Under the pieces are notes generated by a model that searched no databases, was not told the DNA's origin, and was given only the letters and a program-made list of their open reading frames with translations. From the NCBI GenBank assembly GCA_029817715.1, contig JARUPY010000387.1:496001-560000 (forward strand): DNA of 64,000 bases, given 5' to 3'. Below are positions 10,410-23,599 of the stretch, piece by piece; position 1 is the first letter of the stretch, and the number at the start of each line of letters is the position of its first letter. The DNA is from Melastoma dodecandrum (taxonomy: Eukaryota > Streptophyta > Magnoliopsida > Myrtales > Melastomataceae). Position numbers and translations under genes: made by a program.

Positions 10410-13042
10410 AAGGGGGAGGGTATAACTTTGTGGGGACATTTTGGTTTAAGTCACTTGCCGGGGGGATAAAAAAGCTGCTTTATGGGGGAGGGACTGGACA
10501 GGCACGTAGAATTTGTCTTTTGTGAATTTAGAATCCCACTAGCCTACAAGCATGACATTGAAAGGGAAAACCACAACTCTCTCTTTTAGAAAAAAAAGGG
10601 GCGGGGGGAAATTCCGTTAGGGCAACAGCTGTTGGGGGGAGGAGAGCATAAGAATAATAATCTAAGTTAACCCCTGAATAAGGTGCTCTGCTATGTATTA
10701 GATTAGGTGCTTGAGAGATTTTTGCACTACAGTTAAAAGTCACGTTGCTTTTTTTTAAGCTGATGGATGGAAGAAGGGAATGGGTGTTAGATGATGATGA
10801 CGATGATGCAACGAAAAGTGGGGAATGGGATAAAATTCTCTCTCTTGATGTGATGAGATGGGGTCGGCGGATGTGACGGGGGCTTTATGGGTTATACCCC
10901 CTCATCATCCATCGAATCCTATACGTAACCCCCTTACTCCAAAGGTCCTATTTGTAGAGTCTTGTGTGCGTGTTCGCTTGCTTGCTTGCTTGCTTGCTTG
11001 CAGGGAGTGTTTATGTTTGTGTCTTTTTATTTATCTTATTTTGTTTCTTTTTTTTTTAAATCATGAGAGGTTTTCCTAAATGGGTTGTGATGAAACAACC
11101 AATGAGAGTTGGGTCCAATTTTGAGGTGCTGCTGGTGGGAAAAATTCTGATTCAAATTGAGTAGGGGGTGGGGGGGATTATCATATATTCATGTAGGGGG
11201 GTGTTGTAGGATTGGGGGAATGTCAACCGAATTGTGCTCCCCTCCCTTTGGTTGGGTTTTTACTGTTTGTTCGTCCGTACCGAGAAAAGCAAAGGGCACG
11301 TGTTTTCCCCCATCGCCTCGCCCGCCCTCCCTTGCTGATGAACAAATATGCTAAAATAGTGTTGTAGAATTGATTAATGCATTCTGGTTTTAATGAATTT
11401 TTTCTTTATACCCCGAAGTAGAAAGTCCTTACTTGCATTGCACCATGCATTTTCAGTCCCTCGGTTTGATTTATATTTTTCTTTTTTAGGGTTAGCAAAA
11501 GCATCGTGATCGAAGTCGTGGGCCACAAATGGGCCTCAATGTGACCAGATTGGGATATACAAGTAAGCCTCCTCACGGTTCCTAAACCATGTTACTTCTT
11601 TCTTCGTCTTTCACAGGAAAGAATAAAAGAAAGTTAATGGGATTCTGAGGAAAATGGCCCAAAGCATCAGAAAACCCCACCTGAAGAATGTCGGTGCCTT
11701 TTTTTATTTTTGTGTATGGGGGGTGTTGGGGGGGAAGGGAATAAAAGATGAGAAAAAAACATGCACCCAACTAGTTGTGTGAAACGACCCTCTAATCGAA
11801 TTTTTGTGTCGTTTCGTCAACATCCAAAAATCTTCTTCCCCCATTATATGAAAATAAATAAAGACAAAAAGCCAATGATGGCAGCGTAAATTTTGAAACC
11901 CCACACGCCCAAATGGCGTGTTGGTGATGCCAGGAATCGCCACCGCAAACCTTCCATGAAAGTAACCCCCACAAGGTTTAACCAAACCAAAACGATAAGG
12001 CATGTGATTCCCTCTCCCTCTCTCTTCTCTCTTTCTTTTCTTCATTCAAGGAAAAATCACAGAGTTCAAGAACATTTTTTGTATGTCATGTTCGATGAAG
12101 TCATCCATCATCGAATGCCCCACGACGACAATAATCCAATCGAATCAGCTTTTTTTTTGGGGGGGATTGCTGAAAGATATCTATATTAAACACTCAATAG
12201 AAGGAATAAAATTCACGATATCGATTGATTGTGTGGTGACACGTTATGATTCCATGGAAGGCGGCCATTTCTTTCCACCCTTTGGAAATTTTCTTACTTA
12301 AAAAAAAAAACACCAACCTGATCGACATCATTTTCCAAGAATAGATATGGAAAATGAGAGAAGATGTAGGAGGATAAGCAAACTTCTTCACCCCCATCTA
12401 CAAATAAAATTTCTAAACTTTAAACGACTAAAATATTACTTCCTTTCTTTCTTTCTTTCTTGTAGCTAGCTTATAAAACTTATCCAAATTGCCCACATCA
12501 TGAATTTTGGGATTCTCAAGTGGACCACAACCCCATCATCACATATCTATTGGCATTTAGCCCAACGTCCCCCCTCCCGATTCCCCCTCATCCCCCAACT
12601 CGCGAAAACCCAAAAAAATCTTTCATTTTTTTTTAGAAAAATCCCGGAACAATATATATCTCATTTTTTAGAGATCTATACTTGGAATTATTTTCATATT
12701 TTAAGTGGTTCAACGTCCGTACAAAGTACACGCAACCCACCACATGTGTTCAGCTGTCAACGTAGAATAACCACTGCCCCTGACATGATGATTTTTTCTC
12801 TCGAATGCCAAACACTTACCATGTCACACTCATCGTCATCCATCTGTCTTGCCCCCAACCCCATCACTCCCCTTCTATGTCTTCCTTTTTATTTTTTCTC
12901 TCCCTCTGTTCTTTTTCTTTCTATATACGCGTAGAAGAAACCCTAGCTTTATTGTTTTGATAGTGCAACAGGAATCCGTCGTCGTCGTCCTCAAAAGATA
13001 AATCATCAATCGAAAGGAAAACATATATGCCCGACTTCGGGC
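10410..13042. other. Intergenic between divergent glutaredoxin genes
   Basis: No supported gene lies here. The stretch holds homopolymer tracts, a (CTTG)n microsatellite at 10976-11000, a TTTC repeat at about 12440-12463 and many short non-conserved frames. It contains the upstream regulatory DNA of both glutaredoxin genes. Confidence 0.5.
10976..11000. repeat. (CTTG)n microsatellite
   Basis: About six perfect tetranucleotide units, read as GCTTG/CTTG, occur in intergenic DNA. Confidence 0.9.
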
Positions 13043-13050
13043 TATAAATA
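13043..13050 (+). promoter_or_regulatory. TATA box of the CYMC glutaredoxin
   Basis: A canonical TATAAATA lies 115 nt upstream of the start codon at 13165. This also argues against the longer reading frame that begins at 13060, only 10 nt downstream of the TATA box. Confidence 0.7.
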
Positions 13051-13164
13051 ACCAGTCGTATGATCAACAACCACGAACCACATCTCAATACAAAACCCTC
13101 AAGGCTTCTCCCTTTTGAGCCACCAGTCTGCCAGGAAGGCGAAGCACTGTTTTTACGTCCGTCA

Positions 13165-13473
13165 ATGGATAGGGTGACGAGCATGGTGTCGGAGAGGCCA
13201 GTCGTGATATTCAGCAAGAGCACCTGCTACATGTGCCACACCGTCATAACCCTCTTCCGCGAGTTCGGGGTCGACACCACCGTCCACGAGCTCGAGAAGG
13301 TCCCCAGGGGGAGGGAGATCGAGCAGGCCCTCTCGAGGCTCGGGTGCAACCCCGTCGTGCCCGCCGTTTTCATAGGAGGGAGGCTCGTGGGCGGCGCCAA
13401 CGAGGTCATGAGCCTCCATCTCAGCAGGTCCCTCATTCCACTTCTCCAAAGTGCCGGGGCCATCTGGGTCTGA
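13165..13473 (+). CDS. CC-type glutaredoxin (ROXY-like), CYMC active site
   Basis: This single-exon gene encodes 102 aa. The frame is open from 13060, but [20 protein letters not shown] at 13165 aligns with the start of the other family members and lies at a proper distance from the TATA box. The active site is CYMC, followed by [28 protein letters not shown] and a C terminus SAGAIWV. The protein therefore lacks the ALWL ending of its neighbour at 10001-10309. It differs from that neighbour in active site, C terminus and much of the surface, so the pair are old paralogues and not a recent tandem duplicate. Role by family: glutathione-linked redox control of TGA factors. Without ALWL, co-repressor recruitment is doubtful, by inference. 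Confidence 0.94.
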   Translation: MDRVTSMVSERPVVIFSKSTCYMCHTVITLFREFGVDTTVHELEKVPRGREIEQALSRLGCNPVVPAVFIGGRLVGGANEVMSLHLSRSLIPLLQSAGAIWV

Positions 13474-14077
13474 CCGGAGCAACATCTACTAACGTTATTC
13501 GCTTGCGACACCGGAGAAGAAAAACCACCCAGTTTTCGAAGACAGGGATGATAATAAAAGTGCGGTATAAGAGTGTGTTCTGGTCGTACCTAAACACCCG
13601 GATGTATGCTATCAAGTGTACGATGTTTTTCGAGTCTCTGAAATAAAGGAAAACGCTCACAGTTTTGGCCTGCCTTAATGACCGATGCATTCAAACAACC
13701 ATGCAGATTATTAGAGGACAACAGTTCGAATGGGGAGACGGTTTAGACTCACAAAATTTTTAATGTCATTCTTAGAGCTGCTCAACTGGAATAGTAAAGA
13801 AAAAAAGGGAAATAATGAAAAAATGAAGAAATTATTTTAAATCTAAGCTTATGATATCGAAGAGAGTCATTTAATCATATGTAACGACGAGTTATTACAA
13901 CATGGGATTTATTTTAGTTGCTTTGCCGAGGAACTGCTGGATCAGAATTAGGCCTGAAGCCCACAAAACCATCCGGCCCATTTCCCCCTTCCTCGTCCAA
14001 ATTCTTGACTGTCTCTCTCACTCGCACAGACTCCTCCGACCGACGCTTTCCTACCCCTTAACCGTCATCATCGGACG
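13474..14077. other. Intergenic, TON2 upstream region
   Basis: No gene is seen here. The interval includes the 3' flank of the glutaredoxin and the TON2 promoter. GGCCTGAAGCCC and GGCCCA site-II-like words at about 13950-13980 are typical of promoters of broadly expressed plant genes. Confidence 0.45.
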
Positions 14078-17000
14078 ATGTACGGTGGTGGAGCCGGCGA
14101 CGGCCGGGACCGGGACACGGCGGTGTCTCAGCCTCAGTCCCTGAAGAAGTTCAACAACTCCTCCTCCTCCTCCTCCTCCTCCTCCTCTTCGGCGTCCATG
14201 CTTTGGGCCCGCAATCTCCGTCGGTACATCGGATCCGGCGCCGGCCTCGGATCCGAAGCCCTAATGGGTAAGTGCCGTTTTTCCATCTCTTCGTTCACTT
14301 CCCGATTGGTTGGATTGATGGGGCGATTTTCGGTTCCTGCTGTAGAGCTGGAGACCAAGAGGATCTTGCTTGATATATTCAAGGAGAAGCAGCAGAAGTC
14401 CGCTGAGGCGGCCTCTATCCCCAGCTTCTATAAAAAGGTCATTCCTTGTAGCCCTGGTTCACGCATTTTCACTGTTCCAGGTTGATTTTTTCTGGAGTTG
14501 GAATCAGTATTGAAGGATCGATAGTTTGTTCTTGCTGGCTGTAGAAACCGGAAGAAGGATCTATCAGCCATAGGGTGCAGAGACTTGCCAAATACAGGTT
14601 TTTGAAGGTATGAATGACAGTGTTTGGTGTTTCCCTTATCACCTGGCTTCTTTCGGTGGGGAGGTTCGACGATATGTATGTTTGCCTGCAGAAACAATCG
14701 GATCTTTTGTTAAATGCGGACGACCTTGATGCTATGTGGGTTTGCTTGAGAGAAAATTGCGTCATTGATGACTCCACTGGTGCTGAAAAGGTATTTCAGT
14801 CCCTCACAACAATTAGAAAACTTGTAATTCTGATGTTACTCCGATCGAAACCTTGAATATTTATATGATGAAGTGAAGATAATCTTAGGTAATTTTTGTG
14901 GACAGACATCCGTTATAAATCATTATCCGTGGGTTCTATTTGTACACAGATGAATTATGAAGATTTCTGCCACATTGCATCTGTATGTACGGAGCAAATA
15001 GGCCCCAAATGCCGACGTTTCTTCAGCCCTTCCAATTTCATGAAATTTGAAAAGGATGAGTCTGGACGAATTGCCATTCTTCCTTTCTACCTGTATGTGA
15101 TGCGCACGGTATGTCCTTTCTGCATTTTGCGGCAGCTATATGCTCTAAGATTTAATGCGTCCATTGCCTTATTTGTCTATCTTATGCACATCTTTGCATT
15201 TTTTGTACTTATTCAGGTCTCGCTGACACAGGCTCGAATCGATATGAGTGAGCTAGATGAAGACTCTGATGGTTTTCTTCAGGCTCATGTATGTTTTTTA
15301 TTCCATGCCTTGCTATTCTCGTTTTCTAGTATTCCATTTCTTTGGGGAAGTGAATGTTAGCTGTCATCTCCTTGTTTCTATGTATAGACGGTGAACATAT
15401 GCCGTCTGTCAATAACTTGGCTTGTGGAATGAATGACCATGACATTTATGATTTAACTTCCAGGAAATGGAGGCATACATCCGAGGTCTTATTCCTAATT
15501 TGGCACAACTACGAGATATGCCTACAGCTTTTGTACAGATGTATTGCCGTATAGCTGCGCGCAAGTTTTTCTTCTTTTGTGATCCTCATAGAAGAGGTAA
15601 GAGATGGGCTTAGCCATATGAATGAAGGGCCCCAAAATATGTTCGGCATTATGAATTTTATTGTAGAAATGAAGTATGGATCTCTCGGTCCTGTTTTTGT
15701 AATTTCTTGGCTGTCTCATAACAATAATTTTTATGGCATTTTTCTAAGCATACGTTTGTCTTTTCATTAATAATGCAGGGAAAGCATGCATAAAGAAGGT
15801 TCTGCTCAGCAACTGCCTGCAAGAACTGATGGAATTGCACCAGGTGGAAATTATATATATATTCCCAATCTGTGGTTCTTCAAATCCTAATTGAGCATTT
15901 CAGTTGAAGGGAAACCTAGTAGTTTAAGGAGATTTTCATTGTTATTGTGCTAAAATCTCTATACTCTGTGCTGATATTTTGTTATTCAATCATTTTTATG
16001 ACAGGAAACTGAGGAAGAAGCAACTGATACTGAACAGGCTGAAAATTGGTTCTCCTTGACATCTGCACAACGCGTTTGTGGTTCGTAGTTTCCTCTTGTA
16101 AAATCTCGTGCCCTTTTTATTTCTTTGTATTTTCTGAGACCATCCATTCCATGGTCATTCAATTCTTTACTAAAACTGCTGCTTCACCTTCTGTTTGTAG
16201 ATATGTTTCTTGCTCTCGACAAGGACACAAATGGTACGTTGAGCAAGCAGGAACTCAAAGAATATGCTGAGGGTACACTGACTGAAATTTTCATTGAAAG
16301 AGGTGAGGCGAAGGATTGTTTCCATTCATGGTTTATTAGTTCATGACATTATGTGTATTAAGAAAGAGATTGAGGGCTCATCAGCATTGATTTTGAGAAA
16401 ATGTATGAAAATATGTCTGGCTATTCATTTATGAGACTTTGATGACATGTTCTCTTGCCCTTCCTGGTGTTGTTATGTAACACTGGTAATCCTGAGAAAT
16501 GTAACAGTTTTTGACGAGCATATACGTCGTGGCAAAAGCGGTGGGGGAAATTCGCGGGAGATGGATTTTGAGAGTTTTCTCGATTTTGTTCTGGCTCTGG
16601 AAAATAAGGACACGCCTGAAGGGCTGACGTACTTGTTCCGGTGCCTTGATCTTCAGGGGAGAGGTTTCCTTACAACTGCTGATATACACTCACTCTTCAG
16701 GTAATTAACCGTACACATCTGGTTATTAGCTATCACGTATCTTTACATTAATATATTGAAATCATAGTCAAGAAAATTTTCATGTTCTCATGCTTTGGTG
16801 CTAATGAAGTCTGATATCGTTGAATCTTTGGTGAACTTCCTGATGTCAAATAGTGACGCTACTTTTTTGTCATACCTATTACTATAAAATGCCATTGGTG
16901 ATGCTGATGAGATCACAATTTTTCAATGGTGTTTGCACACATCATTTAATCCTTTAGTGAGTTTGGCAATGGAAGGTGAAGAAGGGGAGCATCCAAGAGC

Positions 17001-17438
17001 TGAGATGTTACTTGATACAACCTTCCGAAAGAGAACCTCTGAATTTTCCTGCTTACTCAAGTCAAGTGATTTGAGCAGGCCTCAAGTCTTCAGAAACATC
17101 GATTTAGTCCAATCTTTGAAAACTGCTTTTTAGCAACTTATCTGGCTTTTGCTTCATGTGACCCATGTGTCATGTCCTTCCTTTTTGCTTTGAGCAGGGA
17201 CGTGCATCATAAGTGGGTCGAGGGCGGAAACTACGAACTGTGCATCGATGATGTGAGGGATGAAATATGGGACATGGTAAAGCCGGCCGACCCCCTCAAG
17301 ATCACCCTGGCAGACCTCTTGTCCTGTAAACAGGGTGGAACAGTCGCCAGCGTGCTTATCGATGTGCAGGGCTTCTGGGCTCACGACAACAGGGAGAATC
17401 TCCTGCAGGAGGAAGAAGAACCTGAAGAAGAACAATAA
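14078..17438 (+). CDS. TON2: PP2A regulatory subunit B'' TONNEAU2/FASS
   Basis: This gene has twelve exons: 14078-14267, 14346-14437, 14545-14607, 14692-14790, 14950-15108, 15217-15288, 15464-15596, 15779-15843, 16005-16080, 16201-16302, 16508-16700 and 17198-17438. It encodes 494 aa against about 480 in Arabidopsis. TON2 is the B'' subunit that directs PP2A in the TTP complex at the cell cortex to form the preprophase band and cortical microtubule arrays. Diagnostic blocks are FYKKKPEEGSISHRVQRLAK, the EF-hand-like ARIDMSELDEDSDGFLQAHE, the second EF-hand MFLALDKDTNGTLSKQEL, and VDVHHKW-type C-terminal repeats ending EEEEPEEEQ. The N terminus carries an extra run of eleven serines encoded by a TCC repeat (14159-14191), which explains most of the added length. 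Intron 9 has an atypical GTTCGT donor. There are no breaks. Confidence 0.96.
14159..14191 (+). repeat. (TCC)n repeat coding for eleven serines in TON2
   Basis: A TCC microsatellite ending in TCT TCG encodes a poly-Ser tract in the disordered N terminus of TON2, before the conserved MLWARNLRRY segment. Confidence 0.9.
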
Positions 17439-18132
17439 CCCCCTAGTAAGATTGCCCTTCTGGCCTTCACCACTCGCTGCCCTAACCCTTGACTTGTAGA
17501 TCGACGACTCCGAGTGTGACTAGTTGTGCTATAGCCGTGTGGTTTCTAGCTTTCGAATCTCTTTGCGTAAAATGCAATATCCGTGGGCTTAAATGCTAGC
17601 CTCTATGAAACGAGCTTGTCGTCTCTTCTGAGAGAAATTGGAATGCAATGCAGTTAGTCTTTATATTGATCTGTCTCTCTCTTCAATTAATCAGCAAAAT
17701 CTGTGGGCTTAAGAAATTCAGATTCTCATGGGCAGACTGAGATCAGGTCAGAAGTTATGCCAGTGACTGCAGAATAGCAGGTGAGAGAGAAGTGCATTTA
17801 ATTCATAATCTTATTGACAAAAAATATAATTAAACATCGAATAAATAATCACAATAACGATGAACTGTTGGGTGAATCTGCCGAATAAAAAAAATACTTC
17901 TGCCTAGTTCAGGATGGGCAAAAAGAAATAAATTAGCAGGACATATTGGTGCAAAGCTAAGTTGACAGAAGTAAGAAAATAAACACCACAGCTTTATTAT
18001 ATGTGCATAGTGTACCTGCACTGCACCGGAAGACTACTACGCACAAACTACCCAGCTGGTTATGTGACCCCAGTGAGTCGATCCTCCTTCTACAGTTATA
18101 TTCCTGAACAAGACCATGATTGCCGGGATGCT
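17439..18132. other. Convergent 3' flanks of TON2 and the kelch gene
   Basis: Only 3' UTR-type AT-rich sequence lies between the two stop codons. I see no gene. Confidence 0.5.
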
Positions 18133-21100
18133 CTAGACATACGGCTTCCTCGGAGTGGGAGCACGAGCCTCAATCGACTGCAGTCTTTGCTTCAGATGGA
18201 AAACCTCCACCTGTATACATGCCCCGAGTCAAATGACTACAAATATTGGAAACAGAAAGTCCCATGGAACTTCATTTTGTCAATAGGTGCACGCCTAAGT
18301 ACAGCTCCAATTCAAAGACTAGATATATATATACCTGGAGCTGAAAAGTTCTGGCTCTTTCGCCAGCGAGGATTCCTCTTGTCGAATGCAATTCCTGAAT
18401 GATGCAAGCGGGTTGTAATTTTCCATCTAAACGAATTACGACTTATTGGCAAAAGCACTGCACGGGAGTACCTTCTGAGTGTCGTCCAAAACGGCCTTGA
18501 GAAAGGCTACATCATGCTCGAGCCTAACATTGTCAGAATGGACTATGTTAGACATGCTGTTGGCCTCTTCTTGCGTGAGCTCTAGGTTAGACAGCTTCTC
18601 ATTCAGAAACTCCATCTCTTTCATGGTGTCTGCCAATTTCCTTTCCGTCTCCAGTTTGCTCTTCAGAACAGCCGAAAAGCTCTTCTCCACAGCTTTCTGA
18701 TTCGCCAATGCAGCCGCCAGCTGGCCTTCGAGCATGCCATTTTTCCTTAGAAGGGAAGCTATTTTGCCTTCATAAAACTTATATATATTAGAAGCAGCCA
18801 CCGGATCTCCAGGTGAATAGCTAGTTTCCATAGATACTAAGTTGTCGTCTTCTTCTAAGAGGCTCTTAGTTGGATTGTGGTTAACTCCAGGGCTTGAAAT
18901 ATCAGGTTCAGGATCCAGAGCAGCTTCCTCCCGGAAGCTATTACCTCCAGCACCATGAGCATGTATCTCAGCATCAGAGTGGTCCAACTCGCGTTCGATT
19001 GTCTGAAGCAAAATTCAGAAATTATCACTCGTTATGTCAAAGTAATTAATTATCACATGGCAGCGGCCTGAGTGGGAATTTCCATACAAAAACAGGACAC
19101 TGACCTGTGAAGCTGAACTCTTATCATCGAGAAGATTGGCAATCTTCATAGATCGGTTGTTCCGCTCTTCATTAGTAAACTGCTTGCGAAGAGACACGTT
19201 CCCAGCAGTGCGGGGCTCAACTGGAGTACACTCCGACAATGATTTGCGACCAGAACCGTAGTTTTCATTGGAAGTTACCAGATTATGCCCAGCAGCTGAG
19301 CCAGACGATGGTTGGAATGAATTAATGCCACCTTCAGAGGACAAACTGGCAGATGACGATCTTTTACCAAATATAAGTCCACGGCCTTTACCGGCAGGTC
19401 TTAAACAGGCAGAATCATTTATTTTGTCCAAAAATAGAGCTTCAACCTGACAAAACAAAGGCGACATACAGAGAATTATAATAGCAACAGTATTCAGCTC
19501 AAATATCATCCTGCATCGACATTTTTGGATATACAGCTCCGGATTTTGCAAAAGACGAGGATTTCTACTGGGGTTCCACATTTTCGGCGATTTTTTCGAT
19601 ATTCTTTTCCACAATTCTTTACATATATATAATTAAAGATGTAGAACACGACCATCACAATGCCTACCTGATTCGATGGCTCTCTCTTGATTCCCCCAAA
19701 TGCAACAAGAAAACTTTTCTCGTTGTGTTGGATGAGAACCATACTGAAACCCTGAAATTCAGGCCACATTAGATTAGAGATCCGGGAAGAAATTTGAACA
19801 CGTGATGCAAAGATAATTTCCCAAGAGCTTCAGAATTCGGATAACTTCAGTTTGGATGTTAACGAGCAAAAGTGTAGAGAATTCTGAACGGAAAACTGGC
19901 TAAGATTTATCTGTCAGAGTTCCAATCTATATAGTTCAGGTAACCTTGGTGGTGGAGACTGAAGAAGGGGATGCAACAGCGGCCACTGTCCACTCAAATT
20001 TTAGAACATCGAATATTAGAGTCTCTGCAAATCCTGTCAAAAAGAAAAAACAATTGTCAAATCTGGTTCCATATAATATTGAGAGGAACGTGCGATATCA
20101 GAGGATTTCTGACTTGGAAAACAACCACCTTGTGCTGACCACCGCATTTCCAGCAATAACAGAAACATCATGCTTACTTTATCAGATTATACCAAATCTA
20201 TTGATATAAGGTGAAACAAGATTGATTTCAACAAAAAGAAAAAGATAATGCTAACCGGGATTTGGGAACGTATTAAGGATTAAAGCAAGAGAAATAAATA
20301 ATCTAGTATCACAATCAGAAATGAGCTAAGCAATTTTTAGATAGCTCGTTCTGGAAACAAGTGAAAAGAAGGCCATAACCAAAAGCTTAAGGGACATGAC
20401 ATCGGATTAAGGGGCGTACTTTTTTTTCTGCTACCACCCCCAGCAATGTACCACTTTGTTCCACATAAAACTCCACAGCAACCAAATCTAGGTGATGGAT
20501 GAGAGCCCCGGATCTTAATTCTCGACCATATCATCTGAAGAAAATGGGTCTCTGTATGTGAAGATATTTAAGATGTAAATGTAAGCACAATTTTTCCTAT
20601 GACGAGGATACACATACCGTTTCAAAATCTAATGAATACAAGTCATTTAGGGACTTCGACTTGGATGATCCTCCAAATATGAACAGGGTCTTATCATTAT
20701 AAAGTGTGGCAATGTGATTGCATCTTGGTGATGGTACCATACCTCTGCATATGCAATTACTGTGTTTAGTGCATAATGCAATCAACAGGTACAGAGCAGA
20801 AAATTGAGATAATATTACGTGCAGTTGAGAGGAAGCCAGGTAGAAGATTTTAGATCAAACATATGCAGATCATTTAGCTTTCTCCTTTTGCCATCTTCTC
20901 CCCCAAAAAGGATCAAGGCTGAATTCGCCCTCACCACTGTGTGGCCACTACGAGACAGCTGAACAACCATAGATATAAAGCACAGAATCTTAACTGAAAA
21001 TAGAACTCAAATTGTGATCAAGACAGATCAAACAATAATGTACAATCCCCTGTTCTATGATAGCTTTGCAAGAAGAGCTAAAGAGATGAGGGTGTGAACA

Positions 21101-22846
21101 ATTAATCAAGGAGAAAGAGATGCAGGGCATACCGGAATATCTCCTTTTGCTTCCATTAAAGACCACCCTTCTGTCGCGGTGTCAAAAGCCCACACTATCG
21201 AAAGTGTTAAGAAGGTTATTAGAACAACAAAGAATAATGAAAAACAGCAGCTACAGAAGAAGCCCATGGAGTCTTACCTGACAATCTGTCACTCCCAGGT
21301 TCAGTTTTTCCACCAACAAGCAATACCTTTTTCCCCCAAGAGACCTATGTATGCGCATGAGATATTAGATCATAGACTATCTTTTTCCTCCTGTAATTTA
21401 CGATTATCACACTATTCATAACAAATTATGGTCAAAATCCAAGAAGAAAAGGCAGATCTCCAGTAGTTGGCTAGAGGATCTAGAAAACCAATCTTATGTC
21501 TGAGCTTTTCAGTGAGTGGTTGTCAATGTCATATGTTTCATATCTTTACACTTTCCTTGAGCTAAACAAAAGACTGCTCCCTACTTTGAAAAAGGCGGGG
21601 TAACAAAACTGCAGGATACCAATAACATTTCATACCAGAGAGTGACCTTTACAAGCAGGAATCTTAATGGGCAGACTGCTAGGCGACAAATAAATTTTTG
21701 ATGAAGCTCCGCTCCAGGAGAACCTGGAGAAATTAAGCACCTGCAAATAGAAAAACAAAAGGAAAAACACTAATCACAACCCAACATCAACATAATAATC
21801 CCCCTAAACAAGATAAGGTTCGACATTCTGGTACCTGAACATCATCCAACAGGCCACTCCCAGATTCTCCACCTACCACTATCATCTTGTTATCAACAAC
21901 GGTCGCCGCATGCTGCTCACGAGAAAAACAAAAAAGTGTAAACCTATTACTATATAAGTGACAAAGCATTTTGAATAACAAATACAGTATTAGAAGCTAA
22001 TATTACATTGAAGCGAGGTGTAGGATTGTCCCCTGAGACCGACAAGACCATCCAGGTCTCCGAGTTTCCTATGGAAGGACTTGGTCCGCTTTCGTTTTCA
22101 TCCGTGCAATCGTTAGCAGGTGCCGTGTAATCACTCTGCAAAATCAAGGTCACCAATCAAAGCCTTCATTAACCCGAACCCCCCCCCCCCAAAAAAAAAT
22201 AAAATAATAAAAGAACTATACGTTTTGATTGCTCTGGCGTTTAAGGTGCCTCGCAGGACTTCTAATTCCTTGAGATGAGGACTCCGAAAGCTGAACTTTC
22301 TTCACTCTGGCATAGAAGATTTAGAATCATCATCGTAAGCGGTTTGTGAAGGTCGCACGACTGTAAACAGTTCGCATTAAGCAAAGGAAAAGGCACAAAA
22401 AAATAGTGCACTTCCAAGCCAAAGGATGCAAGCCACCCAGAGAAACGCCAATGCAGCACCGCCTTAAACAAACTAACTGCACCTAAATCAATCCCACGCT
22501 CAACCATGGCGGAGTTCCCACGAGCCGAGCTTGGAAATCCAAAAAGATCACCTATCAGGACCATCGACTCCCCATATTCAGGCATATCGAATTCTACATT
22601 CTCGGGTGCATTTCCTCCCGACTCCTAAAGCAAGCACCGACGAATCACGACCGGAACTCATCTTTTCCTTTGTTTGTTTAGAACATTCCATCGAGTGTCG
22701 AACGAGGTAGCAGCATTCGGCCATGAATATTACTACGAACTGAAGAAAACACAACAAATGATGACATCTGCTCGAACGAGCTGAGCAGTGAGCCGGTGGC
22801 GGCGGTACCTCCCGAGCTTCGTCCGGCGACGGGATATACCGAACAT
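18133..22846 (-). CDS. Kelch-repeat protein with ACBP4/5-like coiled-coil C terminus
   Basis: This gene has sixteen exons (- strand): 22809-22846, 22222-22306, 22007-22135, 21835-21912, 21636-21740, 21278-21344, 21133-21194, 20819-20958, 20618-20744, 20420-20534, 19945-20024, 19668-19751, 19105-19446, 18472-19002, 18335-18394 and 18133-18210. It encodes 706 aa, and every junction is in phase. The N terminus MFGISRRRTKLGR is followed by kelch units with the Gly-Gly motifs IVVGGESGSGLLDDV, LLVGGKTEPGSDRL, LILFGGEDGKRRKLNDLHMF, FIFGGSSKSKSLNDLYSLDF and YIAGGGSRKK, which build a beta-propeller. The C-terminal third is a coiled coil (KFYEGKIASLLRKNGMLEGQ, then NIVHSDNVRLEHDVAFLKAV) ending RAPTPRKPYV. 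This tail is shared with acyl-CoA-binding proteins ACBP4/5, but no acyl-CoA-binding domain is present. The protein is probably a cytosolic scaffold of unknown role. Confidence 0.92.
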
Positions 22847-23599
22847 TTTACCGTCCGTCGAAGGAGAAGAAGAAGCGCGACTCGGGTGAGAGTGAGGTAA
22901 GCAAGAGATGGAAGCAGGAGTTGAGTTAAGGGGGAGGTGAAGGTCAGGAGGAGGGAGGAAGGGGGGCGCAGGTTAGCAGAATCCCGTCCGTTTGTGTTTG
23001 TCCATTTGCTGTGCGGAAGGAAGTTGTGGACCGTCGGATGGAAGGAGTTGGGAGGGGTCCAATCGAACGGTGTGGAATGGATTCCGTGGAGATTGCATTA
23101 AATGCCACCAGAGGGACGAGGGACAAAGGGACCCACCATTTGATTCCGACATTTCATATATCTTGGCGTTTTGGATCTTACAGTGAAAAGGGTTTTTGGC
23201 AGGATCTAATGTATATAGGGAATTGTGCATGATTAACCCCCCCCACCCCACACGTACTTGTCAAAAGGTCAAAAGCCCAAGTTTATCTGGGCCTAAAGTT
23301 TGGTATCATTTCGTTCACTTCTTTACTCACTTCACACGAACCTCGTGTGTTATTTTCGTTGTCCGAAACAGGCAAAAAGGCCTCGTCTCCTGTTCGGGGT
23401 TTCGGCGTGTGCTTCAAAGAACTCTGCCTAAAATGGCAACCCCCATTGTTACCAACAGCTGTCCTCATTATTAGTTCTTACCTGCTTTCAGATTCCACTC
23501 CCTTTCTCCTTTTCCAGTCTCACTGTGTGCCTGTTGGGGTTGTAAGCAAATTAGGAGAGGCTAAAAAGGAAGAAGAAGAAGAAGAAGAAGGGAAAGAAA
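22847..23599. promoter_or_regulatory. Divergent promoter region, kelch gene / SUMO gene
   Basis: These 753 bp separate the start codons of the minus-strand kelch gene and the plus-strand SUMO gene. A polypurine GAA/AAG repeat at about 23566-23590 lies in the SUMO 5' UTR, directly before its ATG. No TATA box is obvious. No other gene is seen. Confidence 0.5.

Noticed and set aside
13060..13164. N-terminal extension of the CYMC glutaredoxin
   Set aside because: The TATA box at 13043-13050 leaves no room for a leader, and family members start at MDRV.
22262..22585. Minus-strand frame inside intron 1 of the kelch gene
   Set aside because: The exons on both sides join in phase without it, giving the family start MFGISRRRTKLGRVKKVQ.
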